NCBI RefSeq assembly: GCF_011762005.1
Contig: NZ_JAASQU010000004.1
Location: 124,001-188,000 of the forward strand
Length of the DNA: 64,000 nt
From: Qipengyuania flava
GTDB taxonomy: Bacteria > Pseudomonadota > Alphaproteobacteria > Sphingomonadales > Sphingomonadaceae
Direction of reading: 5' to 3'
In this document: positions 1-7,529 of the stretch, piece after piece
Position numbering within the stretch: the first letter of the stretch is position 1
Layout: each line of letters begins with the position of its first letter
Program-made: the position numbers and the translations under genes
Notes under the pieces: model-generated
Told to the model about the DNA's origin: nothing
The model's database searches: none
The model's input: only the letters and a program-made list of their open reading frames with translations

Positions 1-202
1 GGGCATCTACCGCATTCCCGTCGGTCATGGCCGTGCCGCCCGCATCAGCGATCCGGCGCACCACTTCATCGGGCGTGAACGGACGATCCGCGTGCCGGCG
101 GTTGTTGACCACAACCGCGATACCCTTGGCCGCCAGCGCCTCCGCAAAGGCGGCCCCCAGGCCGTTGCCGGCTCCCGTCACTATTGCAATTCTGCCTGTC
201 AT
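1..202 (-). CDS. Short-chain dehydrogenase/reductase (SDR), 3' part cut off by window edge
   Basis: Only the first 67 codons lie in the window. The N-terminus MTGRIAIVTGAGNGLG carries the TGxxxGxG dinucleotide-binding motif of classical SDRs, followed by an Ala-rich helix and a second strand ending VVVNNRR, the usual Rossmann start. The catalytic Tyr-Lys part lies outside the window, so substrate and full length are unknown. The ATG at 202 is the only reasonable start. It is transcribed away from the upstream regulator gene, with a 43-base gap that holds an 18-bp motif (222-239) found again at 14433-14450. By position it belongs to the catabolic island and probably oxidises or reduces an intermediate there; that role is inferred. 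Confidence 0.85.
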   Translation of the reverse strand, partial: MTGRIAIVTGAGNGLGAAFAEALAAKGIAVVVNNRRHADRPFTPDEVVRRIADAGGTAMTDGNAVDA

Positions 203-221
203 ACCGACAAGGCTAGACGGG

Positions 222-239
222 TAGGTTCGATAATGAAAG
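222..239 (-). promoter_or_regulatory. 18-bp promoter-proximal motif, copy 1
   Basis: Read toward the SDR gene the sequence is CTTTCATTATCGAACCTA. It ends 19 bases before the SDR start codon. The copy at 14433-14450 differs at one position and also lies just upstream of the first gene of an operon on the same strand. It could be a promoter core or an operator. The function is inferred from repetition and position only. Confidence 0.5.
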
Positions 240-245
240 CTTAAA

Positions 246-1172
246 TCAGGCAGCGCCCTCATCGAGTTCGAAGGTCACGTCCTGCGGCCTGATCGGTTCG
301 TGACAGCACGAGCACACGACCTGCGGATCGAGTGCCTTGCCGCAGCTCTTGTGGAAGAGCACGACCGGGGCGCCCTCGGGCGAGGCATAATAGCGATCGC
401 CCCAGATCATCAGCATCAGCAGCACCGGGTAATATTCCACGCCCTTGCGCGTCAGCCGGTATTGCGAACGCGAAGGTGCCTCGGGATCCGCCTGCTGGCG
501 AATGACCCCGATCGATTCCAGCCAGCGCAACCGTTCTGCGAGGATATTCGTCGCCATGGCGGTGTCCTGGCGGATCTCGTCGAAATGGTTGAGATTGGTG
601 AAGATCGACCGCATGATCAGGCTCGCCCAGCGGTCGCCCATCAGCTGCGCCGCCTCGTCCATCAGCGACGTGGCCGGTTCGGACGATGCGCGCTGCTGAC
701 GCCGGCGGCTGTACACCGGCGCCATCAGGCCCAAGCCGGGCCCTTCGCGCCACTCGACGTCGAACGCGCTGATCGTCGCGCCGCAGCTGCCGCAGACGGG
801 TTCGGGGGTAAACACCTTGCCGCAGGTCTTGTGCGTCAGCTTGACCGAGATCTTGCCCGACTTCGCCCACTCGGTTTCCCAGCGCAGCATCATCAGCGAG
901 GTCCAGTAGACATCGCGCCCCTTCTCGGTGAGCACATATTCCGAGCGCGGCGGGGCGTCGCTGTACTGGCGGGTCTTCATGAGCCCGGCCGCAACCAGCT
1001 TCTTGAGCCGCGAGCTGAGCAGCGCCTTGAGCAGCCCCGTGCGCTGGCGAAAGCCCTCGAAGCGCCGTTCCCCGAACCAGCTGGCTTCGAGAATAAGCAG
1101 CGTCGGGGTGTCGCCGACTACTTCGAGGCTACGCCATATCGAACAGGTTCGAATCAGATTTGGAGCATTCAT
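246..1172 (-). CDS. Tandem-duplicated HxlR-family winged-helix regulator
   Basis: A 308-residue protein made of two HxlR-type winged helix units, roughly residues 8-105 and 168-265. Ordinary HxlR proteins are 100-150 residues and bind DNA as dimers, so this looks like a covalent dimer. Each half is followed by a small Cys cluster of the same form: H114, C117, C127, C130 in the first and H274, C277, C287, C290 in the second (HKxCGK, then VCxxC), which suggests a zinc-binding knuckle after each wing. The ATG at 1172 overlaps the MFS stop by 4 bases (ATGA), so it is translationally coupled to the transporter. It is the only DNA-binding regulator in the island and is the natural candidate to control it; that is inference. 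Confidence 0.85.
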   Translation of the reverse strand: MNAPNLIRTCSIWRSLEVVGDTPTLLILEASWFGERRFEGFRQRTGLLKALLSSRLKKLVAAGLMKTRQYSDAPPRSEYVLTEKGRDVYWTSLMMLRWETEWAKSGKISVKLTHKTCGKVFTPEPVCGSCGATISAFDVEWREGPGLGLMAPVYSRRRQQRASSEPATSLMDEAAQLMGDRWASLIMRSIFTNLNHFDEIRQDTAMATNILAERLRWLESIGVIRQQADPEAPSRSQYRLTRKGVEYYPVLLMLMIWGDRYYASPEGAPVVLFHKSCGKALDPQVVCSCCHEPIRPQDVTFELDEGAA

Positions 1173-2392
1173 TGGGACCGTGGGTTAGCATGTCTTGCCG
1201 CCACGAAGAACAACGCAGCACCAATTGCATAGCCGAACGGTGCGACAATCGCCATTGCATTGCGAATACCATCCCCACCTGCGAAGAATGCATCGGCGAG
1301 CGCTGCGGTTACGCTTGGCCCCAGCCCGATGCCCACGGCATTGATGACGAAGACATAGGCCGCGGCAATCGTCGCGCGCATGCCCGCGGGGGCAATCTCC
1401 TGCAGCACGCTGGGCGCGGCGCTCACCACGGCGGCAGCGGCAGTAAAAAAGGCGACGAACAACAGGCCAGCTAGCCAGATATCAGGCACCAGCGGGAACG
1501 CCATAGCAGGGATGGCCGCCAGCCCGACGGCCATTGCGCAGAAGCGCAGCCGCGCGGAAGGGACCCCGCCTCCGATGCGATCCATCACCGCCCCGCCCCC
1601 GACCATGCCCAGCACGCCGCCGGCGATCAGCATCGCTCCCGCAATATAGCCCGTCGTCGAAAGATCGGTCCCGAAACCACGCATATACATGGCAGGCAGC
1701 CAGTTCACCGTGCCGAGCACCGACAGGTTGACCGCGGCAACTCCGCCAAACACCGACCAGTAGAAGCGCGACTTGCTACGCAGCTCGGCGCGCACCGCCG
1801 ACCATGGCAGCGCCTCCGCCTTGGACACGGGCTGTCCGGTGTGCTGCTGTTCGAGCGGGCGCGGATCCGGAATGAAGAGGAAAGCCAGCGCAATCAGCAA
1901 TCCGGGCAGGCCGGCGATGATGAAAGCGAATTGCCACGGGCGGACCTCGCCGAACAGCGGCAGCACCATCGTGTCCGCTTGTGCCACCAGCGCGACCACC
2001 GCCCCGCCGATCATGAAGGCAAGCCCGGCGCCGGTGGCGCTGCCGAGGCCGAATATGCCCATCGCCAGCCCCAGTCGGCGTCGTGGAAAACTGTCGGCGA
2101 TGATCGAATAGGCCGCGGGCGATAGCACCGCCTCGCCGACGCCGACGCCCATGCGCGCGATGAACAGGCCGATGAAGCTCGACGCTTGTCCGCAGGCAAC
2201 CGTTGCCAGACTCCAGGCGGTTATTCCGGCCGCAACCGCCTTGGTGCGATGCACCCGGTCTATCAGCCGCCCGATCGGGATCGAGGCGAGCGTGAAGAAG
2301 ATCGCGAAGCTGAGCCCCTGAATGAGGCTGACCTGCGTATCGGTAATGTCGAGGTCGGCCTTGATCTGGTCGACCAGCAGGCCAACGATCAT
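1169..2392 (-). CDS. Major facilitator superfamily transporter, start codon uncertain
   Basis: At least 407 residues of a 12-helix MFS permease. The loop 2-3 signature appears as IPIGRLIDRVHRT and further helices are rich in Gly/Ala, ending in RHANPRSQ. The first ATG in frame (2392) lies inside the first helix. The frame stays open upstream and encodes the missing part of helix 1 (LAALFVAYICSFIDR, then the ATG), up to and across the stop of the NTF2-like gene at 2493. I find no ATG, GTG or TTG in that stretch. Either a rare start (for example ATT near 2500), coupling from the upstream gene, or a sequence error or mutation has to explain this. Probable role: uptake of the island's substrate. 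The stop overlaps the HxlR start by 4 bases. Confidence 0.75.
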   Translation of the reverse strand: MIVGLLVDQIKADLDITDTQVSLIQGLSFAIFFTLASIPIGRLIDRVHRTKAVAAGITAWSLATVACGQASSFIGLFIARMGVGVGEAVLSPAAYSIIADSFPRRRLGLAMGIFGLGSATGAGLAFMIGGAVVALVAQADTMVLPLFGEVRPWQFAFIIAGLPGLLIALAFLFIPDPRPLEQQHTGQPVSKAEALPWSAVRAELRSKSRFYWSVFGGVAAVNLSVLGTVNWLPAMYMRGFGTDLSTTGYIAGAMLIAGGVLGMVGGGAVMDRIGGGVPSARLRFCAMAVGLAAIPAMAFPLVPDIWLAGLLFVAFFTAAAAVVSAAPSVLQEIAPAGMRATIAAAYVFVINAVGIGLGPSVTAALADAFFAGGDGIRNAMAIVAPFGYAIGAALFFVAARHANPRSQ

Positions 2393-2492
2393 TCGGTCGA
2401 TGAACGAGCAGATATAGGCGACGAAAAGAGCGGCGAGCGTGAGCCACGAGGCGAGCGGCGTCCGGATCGCGCGGGACGCCGGAAGCGCGATG

Positions 2493-2987
2493 TCAGAAAT
2501 CGCCTTCGACCCCCATGGCCTCGAGCAATTCGGCGCGGTCGTAATATTCGCGCCACTCGGCGACCTTGTCGCCCTCGATCACCAGCACGCCGACCACCGG
2601 TACCTTACCGGCATGGCCCTTGAAGACGAACTCATCCTCGCGCTCGATGAAGACGGTGTTGCCGGTCACCGCCCAATTGCGCACGTTGAGTTTCATCTCG
2701 CTGGCGTTGTCGACAAGGAAAGCCATGCGCGGGCGGATCGCCTCGCGCCCATTGATGGGATCGATCATCACGGAATGGAGTACGCCGTCCTCGGTAAACA
2801 TCTCCGCGATCGCATCTGCGTCGCGCTCCTCCCAGGCGGCAATCATCTGTTTTACCACAGCGATGTTGTGTTCGGTCGAATTTTCCACGGTGCCCTCCCT
2901 CTGGTCGGCGTGGACCGCGGGTTCGACAGCACCGACCGCCGTTGCCGGCAGCATGGCGAGACCGAAAAGGATAAGCCCCTTGCGCAT
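2493..2987 (-). CDS. Exported NTF2-fold (SnoaL / limonene-epoxide-hydrolase-like) protein
   Basis: 164 residues. Residues 1-20 form a signal peptide (MRKGLILFGLAMLPATAVGA). The rest has the cone-shaped NTF2 fold pattern: an N-terminal helix with MIAAWEERDADAIAEMFTEDGVLHSV, then strands ending in VIEGDKVAEWREYYDRAEL. Members of this superfamily act as isomerases, epoxide hydrolases or plain ligand binders, so the reaction is open. It is the first gene of the operon NTF2-MFS-HxlR, divergent from the oxygenase gene at 3169. Two other NTF2-fold genes (9593 and 12673) lie in the same island, so repeated use of this fold is a feature of the pathway. Confidence 0.75.
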   Translation of the reverse strand: MRKGLILFGLAMLPATAVGAVEPAVHADQREGTVENSTEHNIAVVKQMIAAWEERDADAIAEMFTEDGVLHSVMIDPINGREAIRPRMAFLVDNASEMKLNVRNWAVTGNTVFIEREDEFVFKGHAGKVPVVGVLVIEGDKVAEWREYYDRAELLEAMGVEGDF

Positions 2988-3076
2988 ATTCCACTCCCTT
3001 GGGTTTGTTTATGCAAGCAACGTTGGACGCCGATCTCTGCGCAGTCAAGAGCGCGTGGACCCGCTACTCCATTAAA

Positions 3077-3094
3077 CTTGCAAATTAATACCTA
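3077..3094 (+). promoter_or_regulatory. Weak match to the 18-bp island motif
   Basis: CTTGCAAATTAATACCTA matches the motif at 14433-14450 (read on the minus strand) at 12 of 18 positions, including CTT at the left and ACCTA at the right. It lies in the divergent region between the NTF2-like gene and the oxygenase gene, 74 bases before the oxygenase start. In an AT-rich promoter this could be chance. Confidence 0.25.
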
Positions 3095-3168
3095 AGCACC
3101 GTATGGTCGGTGCCGAGCCGGGATGGAGAGAGCCCGGCAGTCCTGTTGCAAGACAAAGCGAGACATTG

Positions 3169-4668
3169 ATGCGCGTCGATAAATTGCCACCGGTCAAGAC
3201 GAGCCTGAAGCCGTCCAACCACCCTTATCTGAGCGGCCCGTGGACGCCGCAGCACGAAGAGGTGGACGCCTTCGAACTGGAGGTGCTGGAAGGTTCGATC
3301 CCCACCGACATCGATGGTATCTACCTGCGCAACACCGAGAACCCGGCGCACCAGCCGCTGGGACGGCACCATCCGTTCGACGGCGACGGGATGATCCACC
3401 AGATCGCGTTCAGCGGCGGCAAGGCGACCTACCGCAACCGTTTCATCCGGACCCGCGGATTCGAAGCCGAACAGATCGCCGGCGAATCGCTGTGGGGCGG
3501 CCTGGCCGACCCGCCGGGCGTGTCCAAGCGGCCGGGCTTCGGCGCGCATGGCGGTCTGAAGGACACCGCATCCACCGATGTCGTGGTACACAACGGCAAG
3601 GCCATCGCCACCTTCTACCAGTGCGGCGAGGGTTACGTCCTGGACCCCGAGACGCTCGAGAACCAGGGCATCGCACCCTGGGTTCCGCTCGACGGCATAT
3701 CGGCGCACCCCAAGGTCGACGAAGCGACCGGCGAGCTGATGTTCTTCAACTACAGCAAGCACCCGCCCTACATGCATTACGGCGTGGTCGATGCCGACGG
3801 GAAGCTGGTCACCTACGTGCCGATCGAGCTGCCCGGCCCGCGATTGCCGCACGACATGTGTTTCTCCGAGAACTGGTCGATCCTGAATGATCTGCCGGTA
3901 TTCTGGGACGCGGAACTGATGAAACATCGCAATCTGCACGCAGTGCGACTGCATGAAGGCGTCCCGTCACGCTTTGCGCTGATTCCGCGCCACGGCACGG
4001 CGGAAGACGTCCGTTGGTTCGAAGCCGAGCCGACTTACGTCCTGCACTGGCTCAACGCCTATGAAGAAGGCGACGAGGTCGTCCTCGACGGCTACTTCCA
4101 GGACAATCCGACACCCAAGCCCGAAGGGTTCGAGCAATATGGCGAGCACGCGCATATGATGGCGTATCTCGACCAGCACTCGCTGGGATCGCGGCTGCAT
4201 CGCTGGCGGTTCAACCTAAAGGACGGCACCACCACCGAGGAACGGCTCGATGATCGCATCGTCGAATTCGGCATGATCAACCAGCAATTCGCCGGCCGCA
4301 AGTATCGCTATGTCTACTCGACCATGGCGAAGCCCGACTGGTTCCTGTTCGAAGGGTTCGTAAAACACGATCTCGAGACAGGCGAGGCAATCGAACTCAA
4401 GCTCGAACCCGGGCGCTACGCGTCCGAAGCCCCCTTCGCCCCGCGCATCGGCGCCAGCGATGAAGACGACGGCTATCTGGTGAGCTTCATCATCGACGAG
4501 AACCAGGGCACGTCCGAATGCCTGCTGATCGACTGCAAGCGCTTCGAGGAAGGCCCGGTTTGCCGCATCGCCCTGCCGCACAAGCTGTCGAGCGGAACGC
4601 ATGCGACCTGGGTGGACCGAGTGCTGCTCGACCAAGCGAAAGACCGCCGGCGGGCCGCGGCAGCCTGA
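3169..4668 (+). CDS. Carotenoid/lignostilbene-type cleavage dioxygenase (RPE65 family)
   Basis: 499 residues, the normal size for a seven-bladed propeller carotenoid cleavage oxygenase. The four Fe(II)-ligating histidines are visible in their usual contexts: H180 (SAHPK), H228 (LPHDM), H293 (LHWLNAY) and H478 (GTHATW). The N-terminal sequence NHPYLSGPWTPQHEE is typical of the bacterial lignostilbene-dioxygenase branch, which cleaves a stilbene or phenylpropenoid double bond to two aldehydes. The ATG at 3169 is preferred over an in-frame GTG-type start at 3103 because homologous sequence begins here. It stands alone between the divergent NTF2-MFS-HxlR operon and the convergent CoA ligase. With the feruloyl-CoA-synthetase-like gene nearby, a lignin-derived or stilbenoid substrate is plausible but unproven; isoeugenol-type or apocarotenoid substrates are alternatives. 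Confidence 0.88.
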   Translation: MRVDKLPPVKTSLKPSNHPYLSGPWTPQHEEVDAFELEVLEGSIPTDIDGIYLRNTENPAHQPLGRHHPFDGDGMIHQIAFSGGKATYRNRFIRTRGFEAEQIAGESLWGGLADPPGVSKRPGFGAHGGLKDTASTDVVVHNGKAIATFYQCGEGYVLDPETLENQGIAPWVPLDGISAHPKVDEATGELMFFNYSKHPPYMHYGVVDADGKLVTYVPIELPGPRLPHDMCFSENWSILNDLPVFWDAELMKHRNLHAVRLHEGVPSRFALIPRHGTAEDVRWFEAEPTYVLHWLNAYEEGDEVVLDGYFQDNPTPKPEGFEQYGEHAHMMAYLDQHSLGSRLHRWRFNLKDGTTTEERLDDRIVEFGMINQQFAGRKYRYVYSTMAKPDWFLFEGFVKHDLETGEAIELKLEPGRYASEAPFAPRIGASDEDDGYLVSFIIDENQGTSECLLIDCKRFEEGPVCRIALPHKLSSGTHATWVDRVLLDQAKDRRRAAAA

Positions 4669-4678
4669 ACTCGCGTTC

Positions 4679-4717
4679 CTGATAATCCCGGCCGGAGCGT
4701 CCGGCCGGGATTATCAG
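4679..4717. terminator. Perfect 17-bp inverted repeat between convergent genes
   Basis: CTGATAATCCCGGCCGG, a 5-base loop AGCGT, then the exact complement CCGGCCGGGATTATCAG. It lies between the convergent oxygenase and CoA ligase genes, and the ligase stop codon (4714-4716) is inside the right arm. There is no T-run on either side. The most likely role is a bidirectional terminator or an RNA 3'-end stabiliser. Confidence 0.7.
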
Positions 4718-6399
4718 CCCGGCAGCTGGCCGATGACGGTTTCGCGCAATTCGTTGCGCATCACCTTGTTCATCGGATTGCGCGGCAGGCTTTCGACCAG
4801 CACCAGCATTTCAGGCCGCTTGTAGATCGCCACATCGCGCTCAGCGAGCCACTCGGTGACATCTTCCAGTTCCGGCGCACAGCCATCCTTTGCCACCAGC
4901 GCGACCGCGATGCGTTCGCCCAGCCGGTCATCGGGCACACCCACCGTGGCGGCTTCCACCGCCACCGGGAGCCCCGCCAGCAAATCGTCGATCTCGGCCG
5001 GGGAAATATTGATCCCGCCGCGGACGATGATTTCCTTCGATCGTCCGACGAAGCGATAGAAACGCTCGTCTTCCGCGATTTCGAACAGGTCTCCGGTGCG
5101 GAAATGGCCCTGCTCGTCGAACGCGGCCTTGGTCAGTTCCGGCGATTGCCAATAACCGCTGAAAATGCTCGCGCCGCCAAGGCGCAACTCGCCCGGTTTT
5201 CCGGGTTCGACGATCTCGGCACCGGTTTCGGGATCGACCAGCCTCGATGTCGAAACCTCGTGGCTTCGCGCACGCCATTGCTGGCCCGTTGCACCGAACC
5301 GCGGGAAAAAGCGTGCCCTGTTGCCATAGTCGGGAACGCTGTCCGCACTCGAGAACAGGCCCGCGCCCTCGTTCGAACCGAACACATTGGTGATCTCGAT
5401 CCCGCGCTTCGCCCAGCCTTCTATCAGCCAAGGCGACAACGGTGCCGAGCCCGAAGAGACCGTGTGCAGCGTCGATATGTCCACGCCGTCGAGGATTTCG
5501 GGCTGTTTGAGCAAGGCGGTCAGCACGGCGGGCGGCGCGATCGTGTAGCTGACGTCCTCATTCTCGATCTGCTTCAGGAAGACGCCGAGATCGAACGGAT
5601 GGTGCAGGACCAGCTTGGTAGCAAGCAGGAGCCAGGGCATCACCAGCCCCCCTATCGAGCCGATGTTCACCAGCGGGAAGGGATTGAGCAGGATATCGCC
5701 GTCGCGCGCGCCAGTGCCATCCGCCACGACTTCGCCATTGAGAATCCAGTGATTGTGATCGCGTGGCACGCCCTTGGGCCGCGACTCGGTTCCACTGGTC
5801 CAGCAGACCGTCAGCACCTCGCCGCCGGCCACCGGATTTGCGGCCGCGTGGCCCCATGTCCGCGCGGGTTCGGCGGTCGCCGCGCGTTCGTAAAGCCCGT
5901 CCGCCCCTTCGGCGAACAGCAACAGTTGGGGGCCGCCGGGCGTTGCTGCTATCGCACGGCCCTGCTCCGCATGGTCGAACCCGGCGAAGGCCGCGACCGT
6001 CACGAAGAAGCGTGGCGCAAGCTTGTCGACGATGAATTCCAGCTCATGCGCGCGATAGGGCATCGCGACCGGGGACAGCACGGCGCCCAGTCGTGCGCAG
6101 GCGAGGAAAAGCAGCACCGCGTCGATCGTATTGGGCAGTTGCGCAAGCACGATATCGTCCTTGCGCAAGCCTTCGGACAACAGAACGCTGGCTAGCCGGT
6201 CAACCCGCTCGTCCAGCGCTTCCCAAGTGAGCCTTTCGGGATCGCGGCCATCCAGCGATTTGCGGTTGAACGGATCCACCAGCGCTTCTGAGCTACCACC
6301 CTGCGAGACGGCCCGCTGGGTCAGGGCATCGACACTCTCGCCTCGCCACCAGTCGCGTTCCTCGAACTCTCGTACCCGATCTGCCGGGGTCAGGAACAT
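4714..6399 (-). CDS. Acyl-CoA synthetase (AMP-dependent ligase, ANL superfamily)
   Basis: 561 residues. ANL core motifs are all present: the P-loop-like WTSGTESRPKGVPRDH, the mid motif FGSNEGAGLF, the FRTGDLF motif and the hinge/C-domain GRSKEIIVRGGINISPAEID. It activates a carboxylic acid to its CoA thioester through an acyl-adenylate in the cytoplasm. The acid cannot be assigned; cyclohexanecarboxylate- and fatty-acid-like ligases have this layout. The ATG at 6399 (MFLTPADRV) is preferred, though an in-frame ATG ten codons upstream exists. It is a single-gene unit, divergent from the dehydrogenase operon at 6492 and convergent with the oxygenase gene. Confidence 0.88.
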   Translation of the reverse strand: MFLTPADRVREFEERDWWRGESVDALTQRAVSQGGSSEALVDPFNRKSLDGRDPERLTWEALDERVDRLASVLLSEGLRKDDIVLAQLPNTIDAVLLFLACARLGAVLSPVAMPYRAHELEFIVDKLAPRFFVTVAAFAGFDHAEQGRAIAATPGGPQLLLFAEGADGLYERAATAEPARTWGHAAANPVAGGEVLTVCWTSGTESRPKGVPRDHNHWILNGEVVADGTGARDGDILLNPFPLVNIGSIGGLVMPWLLLATKLVLHHPFDLGVFLKQIENEDVSYTIAPPAVLTALLKQPEILDGVDISTLHTVSSGSAPLSPWLIEGWAKRGIEITNVFGSNEGAGLFSSADSVPDYGNRARFFPRFGATGQQWRARSHEVSTSRLVDPETGAEIVEPGKPGELRLGGASIFSGYWQSPELTKAAFDEQGHFRTGDLFEIAEDERFYRFVGRSKEIIVRGGINISPAEIDDLLAGLPVAVEAATVGVPDDRLGERIAVALVAKDGCAPELEDVTEWLAERDVAIYKRPEMLVLVESLPRNPMNKVMRNELRETVIGQLPG

Positions 6400-6421
6400 G
6401 CGCGAATCCTCTCTGTTTTCA

Positions 6422-6438
6422 ACTTTCATAAATATACT
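6422..6438 (+). promoter_or_regulatory. Partial copy of the island motif in a divergent promoter
   Basis: The 10-mer ACTTTCATAA here is identical to the start of the motif upstream of the thiolase at 14402 (read on the minus strand), followed by AC at the equivalent spacing. It sits between the CoA ligase and the dehydrogenase operon. Only the first half is conserved, so this is a weak call. Confidence 0.3.
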
Positions 6439-6491
6439 GACATATCCCGCACGATTGTCTAGGCATGGCTCGACTTGGGGAGAAATCGAAC

Positions 6492-7529
6492 ATGCGGGTA
6501 ATCCAGTGGGCGACCGGATCTATGGGCCGCACGGCCCTGCGCAGGATCATCGACGCACGGGAACTGACGCTCGCCGGGACCTATGTTTACGGCAGCGGCA
6601 AAGCGGGGATTGACGCGGGAACGCTCGCCCGCCGCGCGGACACGGGGGTGCTGGCGACCGATGATCGCGCGGCCATCCTCGCGCTCGACGCCGATGTCGT
6701 GGTGCACTGTCCGCGCATAACGCTGCCCTACGATGCCTTGGTCGAAGACGTCGCCGCGCTGCTCGAATCCGGCAAGAACGTGGTTTCGATCGCCGGCTTC
6801 CACTGGCCCGACGCGCATGGGGACGAATATGCAAGCCGCCTTAGGGACGCGGCGCTGCGCGGGGGCGCGACGCTCGCCGGGGTGGGCGTGAACCCGGGAT
6901 CGGTGGTCGAACGGATCGCGTTGGCAGCAACCGCGATGAGCCACGACCTCACCCGCCTCTCGGTCTTCGAGACCGTCGATGCCTCTGCCATGGAAAGCCC
7001 CGAATTCGTGTTCGGCCTCATGGGCCTCAACAGCGACCCGCAGGAAAGCGATATTCGTGAAGGGCCGCTGGGCGATCTTTATGGCGCGCTGTTTTCCGAG
7101 GTGCTTCATTTCTTCGCCGCCGAACTGGGCGGGACGGTCGAGCGCATCGTACCCGACCATCGGCTGACACTTGCCGAACACCCCATCGCGACCGCTGCTG
7201 GGACCATTGCGGTGGGCCGGGTTGCCGCGACCGAATGGCGCTGGACCGCGGTGACCGATCTCGGCCCCGAACTGCTGCTTTCGATCCTGTGGACCGCCGA
7301 TCCCGCGTTGCACGGCGACGAACGGCAGGGGCACTGGACGATCCGCATCGACGGCCGTCCGAATATTCGAATGTCGCTCGACATCGAGGAACCCGACCCG
7401 GGCAAGCCACCCAGCCGCGCACTGACCGATGCGACGGTCGCGGTCGCGATCAACGCCATCCCCCACGTGGTTGCCGCACCGCCGGGACTGTTCGCATTTC
7501 ACCCGCCGGCAGCATGGAGGCAAGCATGA
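6492..7529 (+). CDS. NAD(P)-dependent dehydrogenase of the dihydrodipicolinate-reductase-like family
   Basis: 345 residues. The N-terminus MRVIQWATGSMGRTALRRI is a Rossmann glycine motif (GSMGR) as in DapB-like and 2,4-diaminopentanoate-dehydrogenase-like proteins, and the family pattern NPGSVVERI follows around residue 140. These proteins oxidise or reduce small substrates such as amino or keto acids; the substrate here is unknown. The ATG at 6492 is chosen because it begins the conserved fold; another in-frame ATG lies 27 bases upstream. It is the first gene of a four-gene operon (6492-9979), and its stop overlaps the thiolase start by 4 bases. Confidence 0.75.
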   Translation: MRVIQWATGSMGRTALRRIIDARELTLAGTYVYGSGKAGIDAGTLARRADTGVLATDDRAAILALDADVVVHCPRITLPYDALVEDVAALLESGKNVVSIAGFHWPDAHGDEYASRLRDAALRGGATLAGVGVNPGSVVERIALAATAMSHDLTRLSVFETVDASAMESPEFVFGLMGLNSDPQESDIREGPLGDLYGALFSEVLHFFAAELGGTVERIVPDHRLTLAEHPIATAAGTIAVGRVAATEWRWTAVTDLGPELLLSILWTADPALHGDERQGHWTIRIDGRPNIRMSLDIEEPDPGKPPSRALTDATVAVAINAIPHVVAAPPGLFAFHPPAAWRQA

